A DNA stretch of 64,000 nt from Isoperla grammatica (GCA_945910005.1 CAMDTW010000145.1:1-64000); one strand, 5' to 3'. Numbered from the stretch's first letter, positions 20,337 to 32,225 are shown. Notes: a model not told the origin generated them from the letters alone. A program made the numbers and translations.

Positions 20337-20768
20337 CACCTCGTTTACGTTACCCTCATCGTTACGATCGTAGGTTCTGGGTGCTTGACGTTCGTAACTC
20401 TACCAGCGTTCATACACATCATCACGGATCCACGGAATACTGAACACAATTTCAAAAATACAAATGGCGGGACGATGGACCTGGATGTATTATTGAGGTT
20501 ATCTTCTACGTTGTTGTTTAATTGGCGTAGAAACAGGTTTGATTTAATTCATATGTCACGTATTAGCCGAAACAATCGAGTTGTATTGTATGGATATTTC
20601 TTTAGATCAAGTTTAGATGGCAACTAGTATACTAACTGCCGTAAGTGTACTCTGGTAGACCTACCGACTGATTTACTAACTGTGCAGCGTTTACACTTGG
20701 AAAATGACCGTCGGTTGGTCGGTAATGTAGTCTTACGATCGTAAGATGAGAGTAACGCAAACGGGGGG
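20337..20768. mobile_element. Harbinger-like MITE, CACCTCGTTTAC end
   Basis: The left end CACCTCGTTTACGTTACC matches the reverse of the right end (CCCCCCGTTTGCGTTACT) over about 35 bp, including TTACGATCG. The flanks are TTA (left) and TAA (right), an imperfect 3-bp duplication. A frame inside is open for about 158 codons but has no recognised similarity and crosses the element's left boundary. Confidence 0.72.
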
Positions 20769-20815
20769 TAACTCATCACGGCTCGCACACCCTAGTGCCT
20801 AACCTAGTTATCTTA

Positions 20816-21350
20816 GACCTCGTTTATATTACTAGCTTTTAACGTGCGTTGGTCGGTAACGTGGGTTGATTTTGTAATATAAACGCACTCCGGTTACCGA
20901 CGCTGGTTGAAAATGTTACTCGCGTTCAAGATGCGGGTTACTAACCTACGTTGGGTATACTGGTAAAATAAACGCAATGCAGGTTAGCTACGCTAGTTCG
21001 TGTTTTCGCGCGTATGCGTATACATAACTCAAGAAACATAGTTTCGTTTACCAATGAGTATACCAATGTGTTGTTATACATACCAGCATACCAATTAGAG
21101 CAGCTAACTCAAGTTTCATGATGATAATCAATATGATAATGTTTTATGACAGCTAAAAGTCTAAAACAAATTTTGATGTGTTTACCTTTACCATATGTGC
21201 ACTGCATTTGAATGGTAAAATCACCATCTTCAAGGCATGTGGGTCGGACACGCCTATCGGGGGACGATGGTAGTCAAAAGTAATGTAAACGCAACCGATT
21301 AACCCACGTCAAATCAACTCGCGTTAAAAGCCAGTAATATAAACGAGGTA
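20816..21350. mobile_element. Harbinger-like MITE, GACCTCGTTTATATTAC end, 535 bp
   Basis: The left TIR GACCTCGTTTATATTACT mirrors the right end AGTAATATAAACGAGGTA. TTA flanks it at 20813-20815 and 21351-21353. The TIR resembles that of the neighbouring MITE at 20337-20768, so the two are likely one family inserted side by side. Confidence 0.85.
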
Positions 21351-22775
21351 TTAGTGCATGAAGACTACTCACCACCTTTGATCCAGGGTGCTGGCCACCT
21401 GTAGCATGTCAACTACCTGCTAGTCAAGCGGGTATCTCGGTCTTGACTCTTGAGCGATGTACGTACTGCCCTAGAGGGATTACAAGGAAATACAAACACA
21501 ACAATACATTTGAAATAACAGTCCTTGAGTAGATCAGAAAGTAAATGTCAGTCTCTTTCTGCCATAATTCTTGAAAAAGTATGTTTTAAGAAGTGTAGAT
21601 ATAAATGTTTTTCAAAATTGTCACTGGCACTTCACTTCATACACACTTGGCACAACTTAATAACTATCTTTGGCATAAATACAGAGCCACTATATTATTA
21701 TACTACAACAAGCTACTTGAATTTAAACATTTATAAATATTTTCTTCTTTGAAAATTGAATAACACATAGTTAACTTATACAACGCTACTTGGTACAACT
21801 TACATTGCACATTAACTTAACACCCATAACAAATTACAAAGTACTATATTCTAGATAACTAATTCTATAATACTATAACCCTCGACACACATTATGTACA
21901 TTACTGACACAACATAACCATCAAGCGTCAACAGTAAATCACTATGAGAATAATAGAGACAACCATTATTTGTATTTTCAAGTTTAAAAGTATAAAGTTT
22001 GTATTTAAAATGTCACGGGCACTTACACGAGCCACAACTTGCCTCTAGGTTTGGTATCAATTTCAATAGCAATCACTATTCTGTACAACGACACTTAATT
22101 TTAGAAACTTTCACAAACAATTTCACAACATTTAAAATAACACAACTAAAAATATTAAGGCATTCATTACAGTCTACTTAGATGTTTCATTTTTTGATTA
22201 TTAAAATTTAAAGCACTGCACAACAGACAAGACAAAACCAACAAACGCAAACAACAAAACCCCGACCGGCTTCTTGCTATCCCTTGAGAAGAGGATGTGC
22301 TTGTAGTTCCTGAAACAATAAACAAAACACAAATGATAGGGTGGGCCAGGATAGCACCAACACATTCACGTTATACTAAACACAGACAACTAAACTAGCC
22401 ACACATTAGTTGGAAACCCTTGAGATTCTTGAGTACCGGGTAAATAGGAATAATTTATTGCTGACATAGGCCTAATAGGGTAACTATGCATCTAGCTGTC
22501 CCCCCCCCCCCCCCTCATAACTGCACAACTCATGGTGGGCTTGGAAGTCCCTCGGCTAAAGAGCCTCTACCGTCGTACCCACGAGCAATGAAAACGTTAA
22601 GTCACAGTGCAGCTGCCACTGGCATTGAATGTGGATACACCTAGGAAAAGTTACACATACATTTATTACTAAACCATCTTTGGTACGGCCCATGGCAAAA
22701 TCCAACAACAGCAAAATGGAGAATCGAACCTAAGAACATCCCTAGCTATGGGTAAATATTACAGGCGTATATCAG
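21351..22775. other. No gene seen; AT-rich
   Basis: The sequence is AT-rich with a 15-base C run at 22500-22514. I recognise no protein domain, tRNA or repeat boundary. Confidence 0.5.
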
Positions 22776-22990
22776 GCGTATATACAAGTATATCTGGCGC
22801 GCAGACATAGGGAGCAGCATTCACGCGTTCAGGGTCAAGTATGTCTCGTGCGCAGATAACGGGAGCAGCATTCACGCGTTCAAGGTCAAGTATGTCTGCT
22901 GGCGCACAGATAATGGGAGCAGCATTAACGTGGATTTCAGGGTCAAGTATGTTTGGCGCGCAGATAACAGGAACAGCATCACACAGCCGC
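22776..22990. repeat. Minisatellite, 51-54-bp units, about four copies
   Basis: The unit contains GCGCAGATAACGGGAGCAGC, ATTCACGCGTTCA and GGGTCAAGTATGTCT. Unit lengths differ by three bases, so frames stay open on both strands. On the minus strand each unit reads like VNAAPVICARDILDPER, with an inserted residue in one unit. This could be a coding repeat in an exon or a chance outcome. No splice sites or flanking domains were found. Confidence 0.7.
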
Positions 22991-24994
22991 CAACTGAAAG
23001 AAATGGAAACCAACTCTCATAGTAAAACAGTACTTAAATGAGAGGTTATGGTTAACCCCATGCGTAGCTATGGCCTCTTTCATTGCTTGTGTCTTACAAC
23101 CAGGTCCTCGTGGCACTGCCCAAAAACTGTAGACATTGCAGCTAGGGATATTAAAACTGTCACACCAACTGTTTGTAACACGTACTCGTAACCGTAATCA
23201 CATGTGACGCACCCACCACGTTTCCTTGCAGGACTTCAGGTCCTACTAACTCTACCTAAGTTCAACAGCAATCTGCATTACAACACAGTCACACTTCTTT
23301 TAAATTCAAGTTAGTATTTCTACATATTGTGAGTGATCAAGAGCACAGTTGGCATGAAATGTCCTAGTTTATTTGGTCATGTAAACTTTCTGTTTCCCGC
23401 ACGGGAGCATGTTTCACAGCTTCAATTATTCTCTCTAGGTACGAATGTACATACCTCTGCCGGGATTATCTCCTCCCATCTGGTCTCGTAGACTTTCAGC
23501 TCCCAATATGTTCCTTGTTCGTGTGGTTTGTTCCGGGGCCACCTTCTTCTGCTGCTTGAAGTGTAGTTGCACCTCTTGCTTTCCTCCCTGCTTGTCTTGT
23601 CTTGTCCGCTTGGCCAAAGCGCACCTGCTAATAACAGAGATAAAGTAGGCCTACATGTTGGACAACAGAAGCATCTTGCATCTCCACGCACATGCACACA
23701 CAAACACACAAAACAACACAATGCAAACAGAAATGAATACAATGAAGGTACTGCCCAGATCAAGACAATGCAATGAGAAAAACTAGGCGCTACACAGACT
23801 CACTTTAATAACTTACGATAATTCATGTATGCATCGGTGGTTGCAAGCAAACAAGTAGGTAGGCCCATTCATTGCCACTGTGTGGGCAACTTGATGGATA
23901 GAGGCCAGCGTGGCCGAGATAATTGGATTCATATGGAATGTTCCAGCGAGGAAAAGGTACACACGGTCAACAGCTTACCTTAAAAAGAACGTCCGACTCG
24001 TTGCAGATCAAAACTCTAAAGTTGTTGGCATTTCAATGACCTGCAATTTCATTCGTGTATAACTAGATGTCTCTATGCTTGAAGCAAAATATTCTGTGTA
24101 TGAAAAGACTGGTAGTATATTAAAAGTGTGAATTCTTCAGAAAGGCACGCTTCCCCCGCTTATGCATTCATATTTGGCAGTTTCATAAAGTGGGGACGAT
24201 TGTTTTCTTCGATATTAATTGGGAAGTTAACACAGATGATATGAAAACTGTCAACTCTGGACATATGAAAAGAAGAAGAAGACATTAGAAAGTGAAGTGT
24301 TGGAAACAAGAAAATAACATCCACTCTAGTTAGCAACTACACTACAATCAACACGGTCATTCTAGTTGTTTAGTTTAGTATTTCTACTCACGCCGAGTGA
24401 TCAAGACCACAAGTTGTCCGATTTTTCTTCTCGCCTTTGTTTCCATCCGACGACGTAATTCCTTCCCTCCACTGGGTCTTCTAGACATCATATATACATG
24501 GGGGAGGAATCATCAGGGATAAACACAAAAAAGCCATTCTCATAAAAAAAAATGTCTTTAATAGGCCTACAAATGTGAATGGTCAATTTTCATCGTAGCA
24601 GAGCTACGACGATTACAGCAACAGGATATATGCCAGTTGTGTGGATATGGAGAACCCTATCACGTTGGAACACAACGGCGGGTCTCGCTAGTAAGGTCAA
24701 GCACGGTTCACTCGCAAAGTACGCCCGCTATGTAACGGAAGAGCTAGACCTATGAACAGAGACCTCCTCCACACAAATACACTGATTGAAAACATGATAC
24801 GTGTCGAGATGTAAACTTAATTTAATGCGTCGGCCTCTCGATGGTGGAAGATCGTATGTTGTTGTTGTCGTACTAGCTGCAACGATATCTTCAGCAGGCT
24901 CAGGGGCTTCACACTCCGCCGTGATAATTATGATTAGTTGACTCACACAGGGTATACGTTTCCCTCCTCTAGGGGGAGAGACAACAGATTTACC
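22991..24994. other. No supported gene; one weak exon-like block
   Basis: The minus-strand block 23448-23628 ends with AG then GTATGT, a good splice donor, and is preceded by TTATTAG, a possible acceptor. It is open in more than one frame and shows no known domain. A diverged repeat of its downstream part (sequence around 23304-23365) recurs around 24355-24420 (TAGTATTTCTAC and GTGATCAAGA words). This is not enough to call a gene. Confidence 0.35.
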
Positions 24995-25200
24995 TTTCAT
25001 TCGCAAGTGTGAAACTCTGCCGTGTCAGTAACTTATCGTTCCGATACAACGTCAGCATTTCTGCAAGTGCGGAGTTCCCAATGCCGGATAACGATAATTC
25101 AGCATCTCTGCAAGTGTAAAACTCCGCCATGTTTACGTCTCGATACGACTTCAACATCTCTGCAAGTGCCGAGTTCCACCGCGATGCAGGGCGCTTGAAA
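24995..25200. repeat. Short irregular tandem repeat, ~60-bp units
   Basis: Units with TCTGCAAGTG(C/T) followed by a GAGTTCC or ACTCCGCC segment occur at about 25000, 25058, 25105 and 25155. Divergence is considerable, and a C run at 25201-25211 follows. The stretch 25212-25864 shows no recognised feature. Confidence 0.5.
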
Positions 25201-25869
25201 CCCCCCCCCCCGTTGCCAATTCGCTATCCCCACGAGCGTCAAGTTTCGGAGGCTCCTTTCTTCTATCGTCGGAAGTCAAACTCTTACAAGAGTTCACGTT
25301 CAGAGCGAGCAACCTACACAGATCACGAAGACGTCGGGCCAAGTCAAGAAGAGAACTCACAGACTACGTATTATATCTCCCGGGTGTGGTAACTCTATGT
25401 ACGGTTGCGACTACATGGTCTGGATCTGGCAACTCCCGGTCAAAAGTCAAGGCCGTGTGGTCGGCAGGTCGCTCGTGCGATAAACTTGGGTTCTGCGAAG
25501 AGAAGCGAACACAAAAGATGTCGGAATAGAAGATGTGATGCCGAATGGCCGAGTTCGGTATGGACCGACTGGCCACCACAAAATGAACAGTCTTGTTTAT
25601 CGGACGTCACGACAATTGGACTCTCTGTTGCCACTTCCTCCCACTTACAGCAAGAGCAAGGGAACCTAAAGAATTAAGAACGCAAAGTGATTATCGCCTC
25701 CTGAAGTGTGAGTGAGAGCTGTGAAAGCTGCATGCAAGCATCAACCTATGTGTACACCCAAGTTATACGGTGCCCTGCGGTGTAGCCTACCATCCAAATT
25801 CACACATACAACCACAATCATGCAACCGTAAAACAAAACCTTTGAGTACTTTGAATCTCGGTGACAGCT

Positions 25870-26205
25870 GTATGATCAATCGTGGAAAGTAGGCCTACTG
25901 GAAGAAGGCGTTTTGTAGCAGATAAGCACGAATCTCCACGATCGTACATCGCCACCACGGCCAACGACCATTCATACAGCCGCAACAGACTCGACTTACG
26001 CCCATCATTGAATCCACCACCAGAAATCCATCCCGCTAGACATGATCCTGAAGAACCTGATGAAATGCCCAAAACACCTTTACAAAGCTCGAGAGAGAAA
26101 CCTGTAGAAAGAGATAACACAAACCTAGAGCTAGTAAGTAATCCTTTGCCCAGACCAATTCGTGAACGCCGAAAGCCGGCAAAGTTTACCGATTATTACA
26201 TGTAA
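25870..26205 (+). pseudogene. Ty3/gypsy Pol C-terminus (integrase end)
   Basis: A 107-codon frame encodes ESPRSYIATTANDHSYSRN then LDLRPS, the conserved segment after the integrase core in Ty3/gypsy polyproteins. Its final residues are RPIRERRKPAKFTDYYM, the basic tail common just before the stop. A frameshift near 25890 separates it from an upstream WKVGLL-like piece. Everything 5' of this is missing. The stop is followed by about 220 bp and then the polypurine tract and LTR. Confidence 0.85.
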
Positions 26206-26425
26206 CTGGTAGGAGTGAAATATATGTTTGTATCTGATTATATCTTAATCTCATTGTTATTTCATCAATCACAAATGTCATGTGTACTTAGGTCTATCCA
26301 TATGTAATGTAACCCTAGAGTTTTTATAGTTTGTTTCATTCAGCCTGATTGATGTGTTACCAGTATGTAACTTTCATTAAGTGTTATCAGTATATGTAGG
26401 CCTAACTTTTATAAACAAAAAGGGA

Positions 26426-26816
26426 TGTCATGTTTAGTATTGTTAAGTTAGGTTGGTTACCCTGATAGTGAATTATATGTTATGTTTATGTTTATCTATA
26501 TGTTGGTTGACTTGGTTTATATGAAAACCACAGCCTTGGTTATGTACTGCAAGGAGATGAATAAAGAGAGCCGAGAGGACTTCCGGTCATGTCGGCTCTT
26601 GGTATAGTAGCTCATAAAATACTTGTGTGTTTTATCCTGAATCATCCTGTAATACAGTTAAGTTGGTTGACTTGGTTTATATGAAAACCACAGCCTTGGT
26701 TATGTACTGCAAGGAGATGAATAAAGAGAGCCGAAAGGACTTCCGGTCATGTCGGCTCTTGGTATAGTAGCTCATAAAATACTTGTGTGTTTTATCCTGA
26801 ATCATCCTGTAATACA
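26426..26816 (+). mobile_element. 3' LTR of the gypsy element, with internal 160-bp duplication
   Basis: The polypurine tract AAAAAGGGA (26418-26425 and adjacent) directly precedes TGTCATG, a TG start. The end is CCTGTAATACA. The segment 26502-26656, which includes AATAAA and ends in ATACA, is repeated almost identically at 26662-26816. The LTR is therefore either partly duplicated or two LTR ends lie in tandem. No second full LTR or primer-binding site was found. Confidence 0.8.
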
Positions 26817-26891
26817 CGACAGGTACAGTAAATGTTGTACTAGGAGTGGTATCTACCGGGTCAATGTCTCGTCGTCTCCAACGCAACGGTT

Positions 26892-27188
26892 CTACGGCCT
26901 CCGTTCCATCACAGGTCGAATGTTGAGTCTCTCCGCAAGTGGCACATCATCTTCGCTGTCACTGCCACTTTCCGCTAATTCGATGCAGATTGTTGTGGGC
27001 CTAGGCCTACCGGCTGCTGAGGTTGATGGTCCCTGGTAGTCACCCGCATCGTCGAATAATGTAGATTGGCTTTGGGAAGCCAACACATCACCCTCTTCAT
27101 CAGAATCTTCAAATGGGAACTCAATGTCTGATACGTATCCTTCTAAAAGTAGGAGTACCTAATCGGCAGGCAATTCTTGTTTCGCCAT
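26892..27188 (-). pseudogene. piggyBac-like transposase N-terminus remnant
   Basis: From the ATG at 27188 the minus strand reads MAKQELPAD, a TAG stop, then LEGYVSDIEFPFEDSDEEGD. A serine/acid-rich stretch follows (SGSDSEDDVPLAERL) and ends at a stop. An acidic, low-complexity N-terminus with a DSDEE run is typical of piggyBac-type transposases. The DDE catalytic domain is absent. Assignment rests on composition and motif style only, so a host-derived fragment is possible. Confidence 0.5.
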
Positions 27189-28389
27189 CTGTTAAGAAGA
27201 ACATGTTTATACCAGAAGGCCTAGGGGGTTTACCATGATGCCAAAGGGCCTAACAAATTCATGCAAAAGAAAAGAAACACTCTTCAGCACTTACGCCTAC
27301 AAGTGCAGATATTTATAAGGGTAGGGCCAAAACACTGGTAGGCCTTAGCCCTAATCAGTCTATTCACGGGTCATATTTTGTAATTCAACTGACTTGATGC
27401 CTACTTTTTGGGAGTTACGCCCATGACAATCATATTCCAAGAAGATTTTTATACTGAAGGCTAAATTATTACAACAAATCTACACAAGGCTGGGTCTAGT
27501 AATTCCAAATTAAGCAGTCAGACCCTCAGCTGTCAAAGTAGACAGATAAATAACACTTGGACCGCTAAAATAGGCATTTTAAAACTACTAAATACGGTAA
27601 TTATGGCTTGGAGCTGAGCACTTTTCGTACTCACTTTTTTCTGTATTCTTTTGCGATATTGATCATGTGCGTAGTACATAATTGTTATTTCATGATTTAC
27701 CTGTAAGCTCCAGTGATTTTCAATACAAATAGTATCTTCTTTCATATTAAATTATCGTTTTGAAGTTGCATAAATATGGTAATATGGAGTACATACATGC
27801 GAGGGCGCAGCTGTTCGGAGCACACAGGAAGTGTGAAGGCCTAATTACCTGACATCCCACGAAAGTTGGAACAGGTTAGGGGGTCAATTATATTATGTTG
27901 AATTGACTGGGCCTAGGCCTAGGCCCTAGCTGCAAGAATCATTTAATAATGTTCAAAAGTAACTACAATATTATAATGTACATCAAAATAAAGGCAATTA
28001 AACATTGAACAATAAAAATAACACTTTAAACAAAACTTTGGCGTTTTTCAATGAAAAAAAGTGATTACGGAAAGTGCTAGCTCCAAGCCAATACCCTAAA
28101 GATGGATGCATTTACTGTGCAAAAAAACATAAACATTACTGTCAAAAGTGAGGTTATGACTGATTCGCATTCAAATATCCCACTGTGTCCGTATGGCATC
28201 AAGACTTTGATACCCCTATAAATGCAATTACCAACTATTACACCTTATTTAACTATAATAAGGCTTTTTAGCAATCAATTAAGTATTGTAAAAAAATATA
28301 ATTATGGACATTACCGTACTACTTACCAATTAAATACGTGGGTGTAACAATGTAAACAAGCTTCTTGATTGCTGTCATGGACAGCTGGT
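27189..28389. other. No gene seen; repeat fragment
   Basis: The sequence is AT-rich. The stretch at about 27636-27800 is related in the same orientation to 50160-50365 (TATTC-TTTGCGA, ATTGAT-ATGT and ATGGTAATATGG-type words), indicating a dispersed repeat. Confidence 0.5.
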
Positions 28390-28520
28390 AGATGGGCCGG
28401 GCGAAAAGAATCGATTCTTTCGAATAATCGCTTTCGAATAATCGATTCTTTCCTTTCGATTCTTTCGATTAATCGATCGATTCTTTTTATTCGATTTAAT
28501 CGATTCTCTAGCATCGATTT
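28390..28520. repeat. ATCGATT-rich low-complexity block
   Basis: Repeated AATCGATTCTTTCGA and TTAATCGATCGATTC words make an imperfect palindromic low-complexity stretch. Confidence 0.75.
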
Positions 28521-28624
28521 TTGCTACAACGACAGCAACAACAAGTCTTCATTACATCATGTTTTAGGACACCACCTTTAGTTAAATCCTGCTCTCTAGC
28601 GTGAATTAGTATAACTATTAGTCG

Positions 28625-29753
28625 TACTCGCAAAAACGACCCCACCATGTCGAAACAATGTCGAAACTACGACAGCCACGTACAAAAAAAGGGCCCGAAC
28701 CAACATCCGTCCGAGAACGGAGTTGAGAAAATTCTGATCCTGTACCTAATCGTAGATTCACGTGCAAAAAGAAATACATCCGGTTTACTGAAACCGGTTT
28801 ACTGTTGTGAGTACTGTGTACTGTTTACCGGTTTAGTGAAAGTACTGTATGGTCTTGTAAAATGTACAATTGTGAAACATAGTAGCTACCAAGCTAAAAC
28901 AAAGTATACAATTACATTTACATTTACTCGGGCAAAAAGCAAAAACGACCCCACCATGTCGAAACTACGACTGCCAAGTACAAAAATGAAGGGACCGAAC
29001 CAACATCCGTCCGAGAACTGAGTTGAGAAAACTCTGATCCTGTACCTAATCGTAGATTCACGTGCGGAAAGACACACAACCAGTTTACTCGGGCAAAAAG
29101 CAAAAACGACCCCACCATGTCGAAACTACGACAGCCACGTACAAAAAGAAGGGCCCGAACCAACATCCGTCCGAGAACACAGTTGAGAAAATTATGATCT
29201 TGTACCTAATCGTAGATTCACGTGCGGAAAGACACACAACCGGTTTACTCGGGCAAAAAGCAAAAACGACCTCACCATGTCGAAACTACGACAGCCATGT
29301 ACAAAGAAAAGGGCCGGAACCAACATCCGCCCGAGAACACAGTCGAGAAAATTCTGATCCTGTACCTAATCGAAGATTCACGTGTAAAAAGACACACAAC
29401 CGGTTTACTCGGGTTAAAAGCAAAAATGACCCTACCATGTCGAAACTACGACAGCCACGTACAAAAAAAAGGGCCGGAACCAACATCCGTCCGAGAACGG
29501 AGTTGAGAAAATTCTGATCCTGTACCTAATCGAAGATTCACGTGTAAAAAGACACACAACCGGTTTATTTGGGCAAAAAGCAAAAACGACCCAACCATGT
29601 CGAAACTACGACAGCCACGTACAAAACAAGGGGCCCGAACCAACATCCGTCCGAGAACGGAGTTGAGAAAATTCTGATCCGGTACCTAATCGTAGATTCA
29701 CGTGCGGAAAGACACACAACCGATTTACTCGGGCAAAAAGCAAAAATCACCTA
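28625..29753. repeat. Satellite, 160-bp unit, about six copies
   Basis: The unit includes CCACCATGTCGAAACTACGA, GAACCAACATCCGTCCGAGA, TCTGATCCTGTACCTAATCG and CACACAACCGGTTTACTCGG. Spacing is 160 bp across 28938, 29098, 29258, 29418 and 29578. The first unit is separated from the others by about 145 bp of unrelated sequence (roughly 28770-28925) that contains three CCGGTTTA words. Reading frames in the array are shadows because 160 is not a multiple of three. Confidence 0.95.
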
Positions 29754-29755
29754 AG

Positions 29756-29990
29756 GCCTTCTTAGGAGGGGGAAGAGATGGGAGAAGATAGGAAGGAGGA
29801 TGGTAGGATGATGAGGGAGTATGAGAGTGTAACGGAATTGGTCAGTGGGCTTGAATGAGAGACACTCGAGGACAGAGGAAGAGGGACCGCCTGGGGAAAA
29901 TGTACAGGGCGGTAAGGAAGCACGAGGGATGGGAGGAAGTTGAGGAGAAGTGAGGGGAAGCAAGAAAGGAGGATTGAAGACGGAAAAATA
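29756..29990. repeat. Purine-rich tract
   Basis: Over 230 bases the plus strand is dominated by GGA, GAA and AGG words and sits directly after the satellite. It could be the decayed 3' region of a retrotransposon, but no motif proves it. Confidence 0.5.
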
Positions 29991-30389
29991 CATGGCACCG
30001 ACCAATAGGAGCCAGCTGCAACAACAACAATAATAGATGGTAGTAATTTCAGTGGTGAACAAAAAGCATAATGTAAATTCGATTTTGGGTACAGTTATAC
30101 AAATTTAATTTCAAAGTTACCAAATTTTTCTAGCATTGAAATAACAAGATGTGTTTTTTATCTAGCGTCCAATTGTGTCAAAGACCGTGCGGGCGGGTCC
30201 CCGTGAGACTAGTTGACCCTACGTATAGCCTGATGCAACATTAAAAAACACCAGCATATAACTACGCCCTTGTGGTATTCAACATTCAACACCCTCGTAT
30301 CATGCTATGCCGCTATTATGATCTTGGTGACCACGAAAACATTCGAGCCGTTTGAAAAGTCCGCGCTCGGTTCCACCATGCTTTCATCA

Positions 30390-31014
30390 GGTTCGTTCAT
30401 TTGTCCGTTCCGAACAGTCTCGAACAGTCCGAACAGGGTGTTCGTTGTTCATCTGTAAAAAAACATATGTTCTGGTGGTGTTCAGTTGTCCGCCGGCAAC
30501 TGTTTGCAAACAGGCCGAACATGTTCGAACTGTCCGGAATGAAAAAGAGGAGTGAGTTGAGCAGAACAAGATGTAGAGCGGGAATACAAATTATACATAG
30601 CGGTAACTTGTTAATTAATATACATTTTAATGCAGATTACAACATGTCCGTCGTCTAATTGAATAGGGTCGTATTTAACGTTTATTTAGTCCAATAGGCC
30701 TACCTAACCTCATTTAAGCCTAGACGCCCGTACTCTCGTTGCTTATCTCATACGTTTAATTGAACCATCACAAAGACACAAACTTGGCTTAGGCCCTACC
30801 AAAGATTAATTCAGTTATCTTTCGCCCTATTTAATTTAAAGACCGTTTTAACCTAAAATTAACAGGTGTCTCTGACTAGATTGGTGTTCATTTGTGTGAA
30901 GGCAGAACACATGTTTTTTCGCACTAGACTCGGCCAACTTCCTGTTCGATGACGCGTTTCCGCTGTGTCCCAACTTGTTACCGAACAGTTACGAACTGGA
31001 CAAATGAACGAACC
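30390..31014. mobile_element. MITE-like element, GGTTCGTTCATTTGTCC ends, 625 bp
   Basis: The left end GGTTCGTTCATTTGTCCG mirrors the right end, which reads GGTTCGTTCATTTGTCCAG in reverse. GAACAG and GTTCGAACTG words follow in both. The flanks TCA and TAT do not form a clear duplication. Flanking sequence on both sides (30275-30345 and 31590-31650) shares GTGACCACGAAAACA, so the insertion lies among other repeats. Confidence 0.75.
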
Positions 31015-31355
31015 TATCTTGTAGCAGCCAACGGAACCGTACAATGCGCGGATAATTCAATTCGTAGAACGCCCGCTCGCCGTCCAGATAGGGGCACTCA
31101 CGACAGGAACTCTGGACAGTGTTCCCCGACGTGCACCCTACGTCTGGTCATCCCCTAAAAACACGTTGGTGTCTGTACGACTGGACCAACGCTTGCGTAG
31201 ACCAAGCAGCAGAGATTCTAATCTTACATAAGGTTCCGCGTAGGGCCAGGCTAGCCAGACCTTCCGAACCGTATGACTTCACTATTCTCTCCGTATTCAT
31301 CGGTGCCCGCGAGATAGTTTCCCTAGGTCATCGCGACACTGCCGGAAGTGGGTAA

Positions 31356-31546
31356 AGGCTCAACCAGAACTGACGGCATCGTGATTGTAATTGTAATCCG
31401 GAAATTGTGAAAGAGTTAACTTGCTTTGTTCTTATGGCGCTGTTCACAACAAAATCGTAACGTCGAAATGGATTGTAATGGTTAATCATATTTCTACAAT
31501 TGCGAACCCGATTACAATTACGATGCCATCAATTGTGGTTGGGCCT
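31356..31546. mobile_element. MITE with TAA target duplication, 191 bp
   Basis: The left TIR AGGCTCAACCAGAACTGA corresponds to AGGCCCAACCACAATTGA on the reverse of the right end. Inverted similarity continues through GGCATCGTGATTGTAAT. TAA flanks at 31353-31355 and 31547-31549 give the 3-bp duplication. The short length and strong arms allow a near-complete hairpin. Confidence 0.85.
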
Positions 31547-31949
31547 TAACACTTCTAGCACAGATAAATAATTCTTGTTTGTCTGTTCTTCTAGGGTTCG
31601 TATCGTGCTAGCCTCTATTCCGATCACGGTGACCACGAAAACAGAATTACTATTCCCCACACACGCCTACCCATGCATACGGTAGCGTGGTATTTGTCAC
31701 AAATTAACAATGAAAATGTTTTAAGCAAAATTGTGAATTAAGTCTAAATTAAAAACACAATGTAAAACAAATTTGTATTTTACTTCTACTACTATAGAAG
31801 GCACAAAAACGTGTGCTACTAGGGAATATTGATATTGAGGGGTAGGCTAAATTGATGTGCAGTTTTTACCCGTATGGGGAATTAGTAATACTTTGTCGAT
31901 TATTTGTTTTCGATGTAGGCCTACATGATTTTTTTGTAAAATGGAATTT

Positions 31950-32225
31950 GTTGTATTCAAATCCCGCGCCCAAGCTTGGCAGGCGGTGTGTGAGACCCGC
32001 TGGCGTGGGAGGTTCTAGGCTAGTCAGTGGGCTTGACTTTGTTGGGTACTGATGTATCATCCTATTTAGCGTTCATTTAAGGTTCGGCCCTTGCCCTATA
32101 CACAATGGACTTGTACAATCATTGAATCAATCTTCGACCTAGGACTCGAACCTTCTACGCCCCCTCGTTTTACAGTTCGTACACACCGCCTGCCAAGCAT
32201 GGGCGCTATATTTGAATACACAACA
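31950..32225. repeat. Two tRNA-like SINE heads in inverted orientation
   Basis: Minus strand: A-box-like TTGGCAGGCGGTG near 32190 and B-box GGTTCGAGTCC at about 32143-32153. Plus strand: the same GGCAGGCGGTGTGTG at about 31978, followed by a degraded B box GGTTCTAGGC. Both share TTGTATTCAAAT/TGTGTATTCAAAT leads. The pair is about 270 bp from end to end and could fold on itself. Confidence 0.6.

Noticed and set aside
20151..20627. 158-codon frame as a gene
   Set aside because: It starts in a fold-back element and crosses a MITE boundary; no domain recognised.
25129..25392. 87-codon frame as a gene
   Set aside because: It overlaps an irregular tandem repeat and a C run; no similarity recognised.
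28625..29753. Array reminiscent of CRISPR or tandem genes
   Set aside because: The whole 160-bp unit repeats without distinct spacers, and the frame shifts each unit; it is satellite DNA.
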